A DNA stretch of 64,000 nt, taken from NCBI GenBank assembly GCA_002150815.3, contig NDFF03000320.1, forward strand, positions 496,001 to 560,000, written 5' to 3'. Below, one piece after another: positions 13,401 through 23,500 of this stretch. Source of the DNA: Grammothele lineata (Eukaryota > Basidiomycota > Agaricomycetes > Polyporales > Polyporaceae). Made by a program: the position numbers and the translations under genes. The notes under the pieces are model-generated. The model saw nothing but the letters and a program-made list of their open reading frames with translations, had not been told where the DNA came from and made no database searches. How positions within the stretch are numbered: position 1 is the first letter of the stretch; each line of letters begins with the position of its first letter.

Positions 13401-14593
13401 CCGTTGGGTGTGTGGACATCAGTGACGCTCCCGGCAGCGAGCGCACGGGAGGATTCAAGCTTGGCCATGATCGCCTCCGCTGTGTCCTTCGCACCGGCGT
13501 GGAAATGCAGGTTCGCCGAGTCGGCGCCGCCGACGTCGATATGGACGTGTTTGGACTTCTCGATCTTGGACGACTGGACATCCGACGTCTGCCACTTCCG
13601 AACTGGGTTCTATGGGCGGGGCGCGCGGACGTAGGCGTGTGAGCGCACGGGGGAGGGGGCGGGAAGCAATGGGATGGAAAGTGAAGGGAAGGCGGATGAG
13701 AACGCACCTTGTCGGACTCGCTTGCGAAGAACATCGCGCCATTGCCGATCCCGAGGGTACCCTTCTTCTTCTTGCCCTTGGCGTCAACCTCAGAGACGGA
13801 CCAGGTCTGGATGGAGTCGGCTTGTGCCTTGTTGGACGTAGCGGCGACTCGGTCGGCGGGGTCGACATAGGTGCTCACCGGACGCGGTGGTTGCGGGGGC
13901 TGTCGGGGGAAGTGCACGATGACGTCTCACAGCAGCATGCTACGGAGGAAGCTGCTCACCGAGTCCGGCACGACAATGGACGATAGCGATGGGACAGTGG
14001 CAGCGGGGGGTGCTTCGGACGCTTCATCACTGGTCTGAAGACCACCACACGGGTTAGAAGCACCAAGAGCGGACTGGTTCGCAAGTGCTCACCTCCTCCA
14101 CATAATTCCCCGGGATGTAACCAACCCTTCCTTCCGCCGACGGGTCCTGAACAAGGAACCATTCCTCATCCTTGTCGTAAACATGTAGAATCTCGTCTTC
14201 CTTGACACTCAGTTCTGTAGATTGCGTCGCCTCATAGTCATACAGGACTTTGACTGATTGTACCGGGTCGGCCTAGGGAGTACTCGTGAGATGGGAAGCC
14301 ATCAAGGCGGTGTGGGGTAACTCACTGGCTCGACGTAGGCGGATGGCACTAGCCCGGAGAGCCCCTCCTCATCCTGCGAGTCAGGTTTAACCTTGACCTT
14401 CCACCAGCTGCGGAAGATATTAGTTTGTGGAAGACAGCTATGAGGACGGGCGATCGCACTCGTCGTCAGTCCGCTCGAGGAGAAAGAGGAGTTGGTTCTC
14501 CTTGATGGCTATCTCATCTTCTGCGCCTTCTTGGGGCTCATAGTCGTACGAGGCCTTGAGAACCAAGAGGTACTTCTCTTGTTCTGCGGCCAT
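10453..14593 (-). CDS. SLA1: Sla1-like actin/endocytosis adaptor
   Basis: Exons complement(join(10453..10538,10594..10782,10837..10866,10920..12990,13046..13609,13708..13899,13960..14034,14093..14272,14326..14407,14460..14593)), 1200 aa. Sla1 links cargo, clathrin and the Arp2/3 activator at endocytic actin patches. Seen in order: two N-terminal SH3 domains (VLKASYDYEPQ; VKVLYDYEATQS), a TWSVSEVDAKGKKKKG segment, a third SH3 (AVVLYDFNADGEDEL, ending about residue 409), the SHD1 domain (REWHDRTGQFRVDAAFLG), a Lys/Glu/Arg/Ala-rich stretch before it, the SAM-like SHD2 (DWFEFFLNAGCDIDDCTRYA), then a long Pro/Ala/Gln-rich tail. The tail has repeated xxQxTG motifs (LQAQQTG, MLPQQTG, MLSQPTG, LMSQPTG, LMAQQTG), the type phosphorylated by Ark1/Prk1 kinases in yeast. 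A 30-nt exon (10837..10866) encodes one NPTGFNP repeat unit. Converges on SEC7 (196 bp apart). Confidence 0.95.
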
Positions 14594-15257
14594 GTATAGA
14601 GGGGGAGAGGGGCGGGAAGGGCAGATGAGTCTGGGATTGGTGGTGTTTCGGGAGACGGCGGCGGCAAGCGCTGTGGATGCACGCCGCTCGTAGGCGCCCG
14701 TGCATCATCTTGTGACGGTCAGGAACGGCGTGCGTATGTAGCACATTCTGTGCCATAACGCTGCCGTTCGCACTCGTGGGCTGCGAGTGATTGCCAGACT
14801 GGATTTCGAGGGCTTATATTTACAAGGGATGAAGCGTACAGACGGCGCAAGCATATTCGGCTTCGGGTCTCTGCAATGCTGAGTAGAATAAGTAGTACGA
14901 CAGTCGCGAAGTACTATGTACTATAGAGCGCTTTACTCAAGCTCATTACACACAGGCTACGCTGATCTCGGACAGCGGGCGGTGGGCGTACGACACTGAC
15001 AACGAGTCACTCGTGACGGGATGCGCGTGAATCAGTGTGAGCAATGAACCAGAGCGAGCAGAGCCTGTGAGGATCGGGAGCGAGAACTGAGCTGAGTCGA
15101 GTGGCCGGCCCGGAATGGGCAGGGACTAGAAAACTTGGTCCTAAGACGTCCCCAGTCCACTGAGCACTCGGTCTGCACTTCCTCCCCGACGCCCACCGTC
15201 TCCCCGTGTCCGTCACCTACCCACATTCTCGTCCCTGCACCCCTTCTGACGGCCGCT
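14594..15257. promoter_or_regulatory. Shared divergent promoter region, SLA1 / SUP35
   Basis: 664 bp between divergent start codons with no supported gene. The last 80 bp before the SUP35 ATG are strongly pyrimidine-rich (CT/C tracts), as is common just upstream of highly expressed fungal genes. No specific factor site can be assigned by eye. Confidence 0.4.
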
Positions 15258-17291
15258 ATGAGCAAGCTCAACGCCAACGCCTTTTCCTTCGTCCCCGGCC
15301 AAGCATTCCGCGTGCCCCAGCAGCAGCCTGCTCAGCCCCCTCCTCCTCCCATCGAACGCCCTCCCCAGACAGAAGCACCTGCCCCGCCGCCGACTATCTC
15401 TCTGAACATCGGCGGATCCAAGCCTGCTCCCCCTCCTGCAGCCGCCCCCGCTCCTGCGCCCACAATATCTCTGAACATCGGAGGATCGAAGCCCACCCCG
15501 CCCCCCGCTTCCGCTTCCGCTCCCGCTCCTGCCCCTGCTGCTGCGCCGTCTAAGGCTGCTGTGCCAACCTCTCAAACACCAAAGTCAACCGGGAAGTCGT
15601 CCCCTGCTCCTGCTGCTGCCCCCTCTTCCAAATCATTTACCCTCGATCGCGCAAAAACCGACACAGCAGCTGTAGCCCAGGATGTTCGCAATGCTGCAGA
15701 TGACGAGGTCCTCAAGGATCTCTACGGCAGCAGTAAGTCACATACCACATCATACGCACACTGCTTCTAACCGTGATCTGCCCGCGATCAGTCAAGCAGC
15801 ACTTAAACATCGTCTTCATCGGACATGTCGACGCTGGCAAGAGTACCATGGGTGGCCAGCTTTTGTACCTCAGTGGAATGGTGGACAAGCGTACTATGGA
15901 GAAGTACGAGCGTGAAGCTAAGGAGGCCGGTCGTGACTCGTGGTATCTCTCCTGGGCACTTGACTCTACTCCCCAGGAGCGTGCCAAGGGTAAGACGGTC
16001 GAGGTCGGTCGTGCTTATTTCGAGACGGATACCCGGCGATACACCATCCTCGATGCTCCCGGTCACAAGACTTTCGTTCCTTCCATGATATCCGGGGCTG
16101 CGCAAGCCGATGTTGCGATCCTCGTCATCTCTGCACGCAAGGGCGAGTTCGAGACCGGTTTCGAGAAGGGTGGGCAGACACGCGAGCATATCATGTTAGT
16201 CAAGACAGCCGGTGTATCGAAAGTGATCGTTGTGGTCAACAAGATGGACGAATCGACTGTCGAATGGTCCAAAGCTCGCTATGACGAAATCAGGGAGAAA
16301 TTGGCGCCGTTCATCAGGGCTGCCGGATTCAATCTGAAGACGGATGTCACCTTCATCCCCGTCTCCGCCTACACTGGTATCAACCTCAAGGAGCGAGTGA
16401 AAAAGGATGTCTGCTCTTGGTGGGAGTGAGTGAAGCGGTCCCAGCGTCACACTTGCTCGAGCTAATGGCCAATCCTTTTCAGCGGTCCAGCACTTCTCGA
16501 GCACCTCGATAAAATGCCAATGGTAGACCGCAAGGTCAACGCGCCATTGATGATGCCCGTGTCGGAGAAGTACAAGGACATGGGTACCGTCGTCGTCGGC
16601 AAGATCGAATCGGGCCACATGCGCAAGGGCGACACGCTCCTACTTATGCCGAACAAGAACACCGTTGAAATCGCCGCGATCTATAACGAGATGGAGGATG
16701 AGATCCAGGATGCATTCTGTGGTGATAACGTGCGCATCCGCATCCGCGGCGTCGACGACGAGGACATCAGCCCAGGCTTCGTGCTCACGAGCCCGACGAA
16801 CCCCATCCATGCCGTGCGTCAGTTCGAGGCACAGCTCGCCATCCTCGATCACAAGAACATCATCTGTGCGGGATACTCGGCTGTTATGCACTGCCATACC
16901 CTCTCTGAAGAAGTGACCCTTAGTGTGAGTGATTCTACGACGCGAGCAAAGTGCTGTCTTCTAATAGATCATTCAGGCTCTGCTCCACTACTTCGACAAG
17001 GCTACCGGCCGCAAGTCACGTAAGCCGCCACAGTTCGCGAAGAGAGGCCAAAAAATTGTCGCTCTCATCGAGACCACCGAACCTGTCTGCGTAGAGCGAT
17101 TCGCCGACTACCCTCAACTCGGTCGGTTCACGCTCCGCGACGAGGGCAAGACCATCGCCATCGGGAAGGTGGGGTTGTTCATTCATCGGCGTCTGCTGAG
17201 TTACTCATTTGTTACGTAGATTACAAAGCTTGTCGAGGGCACCCTCGACGAGGCCGCGGAGGGCGTCGCGAATCTCTCGGTGAACGCTTAA
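15258..17291 (+). CDS. SUP35: Translation termination factor eRF3 (Sup35)
   Basis: Exons 15258..15732, 15792..16425, 16483..16924, 16977..17168, 17220..17291; 604 aa. eRF3 is the GTPase partner of eRF1 in translation termination. The GTPase part starts at about residue 159: G1 GHVDAGKST, G3 DAPGH, G4 NKMD, followed by EF-Tu-like beta-barrel domains, including CHTLSEEVTLS and ALLHYFDKATGRKSRKPPQF. The N-terminal about 158 residues are Pro/Ala/Ser-rich, with no Gln/Asn-rich prion-like repeats. Residues 2-12 (SKLNANAFSFVP) fit the PAM2 consensus that binds the MLLE domain of poly(A)-binding protein. A TISLNIGGSKP unit occurs twice. Start chosen at the first ATG of the exon, which places PAM2 at the extreme N-terminus. 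Confidence 0.97.
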
Positions 17292-17587
17292 AGTGTAGTA
17301 GAAGTCTTCCACCGCCTGCGCCCGGCATTGTAACGATAGCACGCCTGTAACGCCAGCTGTACGCCCCGACGACATATCAAACCCTGTAGCATGTTTTCGA
17401 TTGTCGGCCGATTGTATACCGCCGCCCCCGCCGTGGCGCTCGTAGCCCTACGTACCATCTTGACGACGATATCATCATCCATATAGATCTCATGCTGCAC
17501 ACTTCGTATTTATATTCGTACAAACATACATTCTTGTCAGAGATCAAATTGAAGAAGAACAATAGCAGAAGGATGAGCTATCTATCG

Positions 17588-19839
17588 TCAAAAAAGCGTG
17601 CATCGGCGGTAGTGTCTCGACACTGCCGACTTGATCTCCCCCGCAAGAACAGACTGCACAATGAGCTCGCCACACAGGTAGCAAAAATGCCTGCGATACG
17701 AATGAGCACGTTCATCCCTCACATATAGATGCTAAGTACTGAAGTACTGACCCGTTGCACCCTGGAGCCATGCACGTCATGTGGTTGCAGCCATCGATCT
17801 TCTCCGCGGGGGTCTGACAGCCTAGAAAACGCACGGCGCCATAAGCTTCAAGGGTCAGACAAGCCAAAAACACTAGCAAGGACTTGCCAGGACAGTGCTT
17901 CCATCCACGCGCGTTCATCAGGTGCTTGAGCTCCGACGAGCCATCACACGAATGCTTCGGGCCGCCAATCTCAATCGCTTGTGAACAGAGCTTGCACCAG
18001 GCGTAGCCGCACCCGGGGAGTGGGCAGACAATCTCTTGCGTCTCCTGATACTCGGTCTTGTCCACAAAAAGCGTCTTAAGACATCTGCAGCGATGGAGGG
18101 TGTATTAACGGCCGATCATCTTGTTTTGATTAGGAAAGAGACGCACTTCCGGCAGTGGATGATCGTCGAGAAGCGCGCGAGCTGCATCTCGCTGTATACG
18201 TCGTACTGCTTGTCCGTCAAACCAAGGTGCTGGATCATCATGTCTTCAAGTTCTACATCGAATTCTTTAGTCACTCGACGAATTCGTCACGAGGGACGGG
18301 CGATCGGCTTACGACTTGGGTCCGAATTGCCCTTGCCCGCTGTGCAAGTGGGGCACAAGATCGGGTACCGGTGCTGGTCGATGATGGAGACTGCGTACTG
18401 CTTCATGCATGGCCGGCAGAACCTGTGGCCGCAGGGCATAACACGCGCGACGAAGTCTTCTTGAAGACGATCAAAGCAGATCCCGCAATCGAAGAGCTCA
18501 GGTTGGACTGCCTGGAGCGCAAGGCGCTGGCTCTCGAGCTCGCGGCTCTCGCGGTCGAAATCGTGCTGGAGTTGCGCCGCAACGGGGTCAAATCCGACAA
18601 GACCAGGAGATTGTTGTCGATGTTGGTACTGGCGGGACTGGGTTGAGCGGCCATTGATAGGTGGGTGGGGAGATAGGGCATGCGGTACGCCATTTCGAAC
18701 GGGCGGCGTACCGATGGGACTTTGCGAAGATGGCTGCAGGGCTGATGCTGAAGCGATCGACGGCGGCCCGGGGCTGGATCTCGTGCTCTTGGTGGCTGCC
18801 GCGGCACTTACCTTGCGCAATTGCCGGTTCTCCGCCTTCAGTCGCTCGAACTCGTCATCGAGCTCGAGAATTTTGTCCTCCAGATCCGACACCTCTTCGT
18901 TCAGGCGCTTGTTGTCCCCTTCGAAGCTCTCGTTGTTCGATTCGAGCTCGCGCACGCGAGCCTGCAGGCTGAGCACCTGAAGGCTCGCGTCCAGCGCGAG
19001 CTCAGCCCATTGGCGGCCAGTCGTAGCATTGTTGCGCGCGACGAAGATATCCCCGGAGCAGTGAGCGAGAAGTTGGGCCTGCCACTGGACGGTGCTGTCG
19101 GAGAGGAGACGTTCGTCGTAACGAAGGAGGCTGGAGAGATATTCGGCAGTACGGGCGGCGGAGTTCTTGAAGATGAATGCCGCGCCATGGGGGTGTTTGT
19201 CCGGGCGCGGGTGGGAGTCGAATATAGCGAAGAGTTCGGAGGCCTTATTCGACAAACAGAAACAGGCAATAATCTCCGGCGGACGGGTGATAATGACGCA
19301 TGCCGACTTATTTTCCTTCTTAGTAAAGTTTGCGAGTTCGCTGTGGGTGTATAGAAAGAAAATATCAGCGACTATGCGTAATCGACAGAGTGCTAACTCA
19401 CGAGAAAAGTCTCTGGAAATACGGCAAGCCTGCTTGCCCATAGTCCGATCGCACGAGCTGAAGAGACTGCTGGAATACAGGTGCTTTATATATATCATCG
19501 ACAGCGAGATGGGCCGAGTTAGACCACATTAGGCATGGCCTCAGAATATCCTTGAACGATGCTAAGCTCAGTGTTGTGGTATTTTCAGGTGATGAAGCGA
19601 CTAACCTCAAGAAACGGACATTTCACAATCTCCTGCACCAGCTGCGTTGTGCCCAGTCCCGACGCATGAAGACCGAGAACGATTCTCGCACAGTTCAAGG
19701 CTGCAAGTCCACAGGCGGATACGCCGCCGCCGAGCTGGCTATACTGGCTGCGACCGTGATGGGTGACAACGTAGTCTGGGAAATAGCCCGACACGATCTT
19801 GGGCACGTTGGGAGAGTGGTCATAGTCATGGCCCGACAT
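17588..19839 (-). CDS. RBR (RING-IBR-RING) E3 ubiquitin ligase with N-terminal cysteine-protease-like domain
   Basis: Exons complement(join(17588..17690,17752..17821,17888..18084,18147..18264,18313..19340,19402..19561,19620..19839)), 631 aa. The C-terminal half is a complete RBR: RING1 from about C412 (CGICFDRL, CGHRFC, CPTC), IBR (HCRKCLKTLFVD, CPLPGCGYAWC, HSCDG) and RING2 (CPGC, GCNHMTC, HFCYLCG). The Cys of GCNHM (about C586) corresponds to the thioester-forming cysteine of RBR ligases. A Leu/Glu-rich coiled coil precedes RING1. The N-terminal about 240 residues have QLGGGVSACGLAALN (C43) and FAIFDSHPRPDKHPHGAAF (D168, H170), a Cys...Asp-x-His arrangement suggestive of a papain-fold deubiquitinase. 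The intron 17822..17887 has a GC donor (GCAAGT). A 78-nt in-frame GTAAGT...CAG segment (about 18733-18810) is kept as coding but could be an alternative intron. Start at the ATG at 19839; an upstream exon is possible. Confidence 0.88.
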
Positions 19840-20500
19840 CTTCAACTCGTAGTCGACGGGTTTGCGAAGGAATCCGAATGTATCGTGGGGCCAACGTCGT
19901 TCGACGAACGATTGGCTTTGGCGCTCTAGTCGACTCCGGCTGGAGAGAGAGCTGGTGCTGCGGTAGGACTAAGAACATCATCATACCGCTCAGGAAAGAG
20001 ATGCGCGAATTGTAGTCATAAGGGGCGATGACAGGCAGTCGCATGCCTATCTCAGCAGAGGACCCTGCGCCGGTCGAGGCTAGGACAAAGCAAAGTTCAG
20101 ACTGACCTCGAGGCAGGATCCAGGCGTGGCTTGTAGACTGCAGCGTGCAGTGGCCCTGGGTGTTTGGAAGGCGCTCGTGTACGAGTTAGGCGAGACACGA
20201 GGCATGTGACCTCCGCGGGGCGCGTTCCGCGACTGCCACAGACGGCGTGTTGTTGCGTTCTCGTCTCTCAGCTCGTCTCTCTACCACGTTTAGCAGACTT
20301 CCTTGAACCTTGCAACGGATATGGGGACTTCAGCGCTGTACTGTGTGCTGCGGCAGAAGCACGTCTGCACCCTAAAATCTCAAGGACAGCGCCGTTGGAA
20401 GAACGACGCAGGACTGACTCCGTGTCTCATCCGCCTCCGTCCTCATTTTACCGCTGCACCATTTTCAATCCCCCTATCGCCGTCCTCTCCATAGGCCAAT
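19840..20500. promoter_or_regulatory. Shared divergent region, RBR ligase / giant GTPase A
   Basis: 661 bp between divergent start codons. No supported gene. An open frame on the minus strand upstream of the RBR start is in another frame and shows no family features. If the two genes are co-regulated, the signals would lie here. Confidence 0.35.
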
Positions 20501-23500
20501 ATGACCACACCCTCCGACTTCAAACCTCCGGATCCTGACTCGCGATCACTCGACATAGTCACACGGATCCCGGGTTTCTATCGAATCCTGGACCTCATCT
20601 ACGAGTCCGGGACTAGCGGTCTCGGTAAGCTGCACCGTCCCGTCTACATCCCCTCTTGCATGGTTTGACTCCTCACGGTATCAGTCAGCAAGATAGTTAT
20701 CGATCAAACGTCTCTTGGGGATTTCGTCAATGACTTGTACCCCGGCGCATACCGTTCTATCACAGAGCTCGATTTCCGCTCCCTTGACCGGAGATTCATC
20801 AAGCCTCTCGGGCTACATGGAAGCAAAAATGCACTCGTCGATTTCTTCATAAGCCGTGATATCATCGACGCGAAGACGTGAGCTAGCCTTGATAACGTAC
20901 TTACGTTCAAACTGATGTTGGAGCGATCAGGGGAGAAGCATTGCTTCAGCAGGTGGATGATTCTGGTGATCATGGACGACCCTTTCTCCGCTCTGGAATG
21001 TATTTTCTCGATCACAAGGCTTCGGGAAAGCTCTATGTTGTCTACTGGCCTGAGCACTCTACGTGGAACGATGACGCCCCTCCTGCGGTCCGCAAGAATA
21101 GAATCACATTTATGCGGTTATTCCCAGTTATTTCCCTGTGACCGTTTCGCCTGTCGTTGATCCTCGTTATATTAGGTACCTTACGAAAATCACGGACCAG
21201 GTTGTATGCTTGCTCTCAAACGAGCATGCCAAAGCCATCGTCTTTCAGCAAGACGAAGATGTTGAATCAAACAGTGGAAGCGATGAGAGCGACGAGGAAG
21301 AAGAGACTGACCGGTTATACACGTTCAGTGTCAGGAAAACGAATGAGCAAGAAGAAGGAATCACGTGCTGGACTGGTTTTGTGGTAACGCATTGTTCAGT
21401 TTCGCATTGGTATACATGGATCTAAGTCTGGAACGACTGGCAGCTTCGCAGTCCCCATCTTGACGTCAAGGCTGTGCCACAGGATGCAGATGTTGATCCT
21501 GGAATGTTCCATCCTCGCATTGTGCACGGAGAAACACAACAAGCGGTCCTGACGGCTGCATTCGTTCCCTCTTCGCACAAGAAACAGCAAGTGGTAGAGG
21601 CTCATTGCTCCGAAGTACGCCTTCTCGACATCCTGTAAGTGTGTATAGTTGTATGGGCTGGGATCAAAAGAGCTTAATCTCCTCGCAGTCGACGTCAGTC
21701 GATTCGATTGAGCGAATCGCTCTCCACGGAAGCCTTGGATCTCATCTTCGCTGACAAGTTTGTGACTTATCTCAAGGGGGATGCTTGTGGGATTGTCGAC
21801 AAGTACAAGGAAGAAGTGGCACATATCAGAAAGCGAGCCACCGAGGATCGTACCAAAGAAATCAACGACACGGCCTCTCGCATCGACGCCGAGTCACGGG
21901 GGCTCAACGAAAGTATCAAGTGCCGGCTTGTCGCCATCGTCATCGACCATTTCTCGTGAGTGGTAGAATTCGCTCTACTGTTGTTTGTGGTCTGATCAGT
22001 GACAGAGCCCTTACTCGAGAGAAGCTTCTGGGATCGCCTAAACCCGATCCCGGGCTCGATCCGACGCAAGTCCCTCTTCCTCTCGATGAAGGTACGGAGA
22101 ACACTATGTAATTCAAGTGCCGTGTCTTACTTCTTTTCAGAGTATCTTCGCGATCTTTGTGAAATGCATCCGGACATCGAAGCTCTGCTTGCATCCTGCC
22201 GCGATATGACGGGTCTCACCGTTGTGAAGACGGAACAGTTCCGGTCGCTTAAGAAACAGCTGTTGACTCTCCGCTTCTTGCTAAACTCAGACCCCGACTT
22301 CGACGACAGCGAACGCGAGCGGCTGATCGACTCTGTTCTCCACGGTGGTCCCCGAAAGTCTCCGGCCAACGAAAAGAGCGGACGACTACGCAAATTGTGG
22401 GAGTATCTCAGCCTATCCTCTTCCACCAAATCGCCAGAAGACAATTCCGAGATCCCTGCCGATGCTCTCAAGGTCGATGATGCGGAGTTCTTGTCTTCCC
22501 TTCCTGGCATGGTGGAGAAATTCCCTGCTCTTGCCGACCTGGCTGACGCTACCTTCCAACATGCTCACAAATTTCTGCGCACTGAGATCAAGCTGAGGGC
22601 CGAGGATATTGCCAGGAAGATTCGCAAAATCCAGCGCGAACTCTGCAAGGAGCAAATCATACGTCACGTTGAGATCCACCAGAATTCCCAGCTGGAGCGT
22701 CTACGGACAGAGCTCTTGACTAAGCTGAATCCTGTTTTGTGCAAGGCTCACGCTAAGTCAGTGTGACTATGAGTTGTCGGCCTGTGGCTTACGGCATAAT
22801 TACCCAGGAACCTCACTATAATCCAGTCACTGGATGTACAGCGACCCTCTTGTGAGCACTTGTTGAAATCGTAGAGACGAAAGATTTTTGATGTTACCTT
22901 CAGGGGCGAGTAAGGCCTATAACGTTGGGCTGACTCAGGAGTCCTTCGCGGAGCCTCAAATGCAGTACACTATCCGACCCCTCGAGTTGACAGAAGATGA
23001 TACCAGCCGCCTGCAAGCAGATCCTCGCCATGTTCCTTCACCTCTCCTCCGTGATCAATCGTCGTGCTCTTTCAATCTCCCCCCAAATACCGCCATCGTG
23101 TGAGATTTACTCAGTTTATATCCGCGTCTGTGATGGTAATACTTATGGCCTGGTCTAGGTTTATCCGCCTCCTCCCCAAATCCCGCTGTATTATCATAAC
23201 CTGTGATGACACCAAGAACTATTTTGTATATGTCTCGGACTTGGCCAGTTTGGATTCTACTCTCGCGCAACGTCCTCTCAAGACCCTCTTCCGTGAAAGA
23301 ATGGGCGAGCACATTCTCATGGCTTATGACGAGAACAAACGCATTTTGGCTATGTGCGGGACTGTGCAGGTGTCTAAACTCCTATCTAGATGGGACGTAG
23401 CCCAGCTAAATCGTTTTACAGGGTAAAATCAATCCTCAAGTCCATGCTTTGATCTTTGACGAGACCTACAACACACTTCAAGGATTCGGAAGTGCTATGG

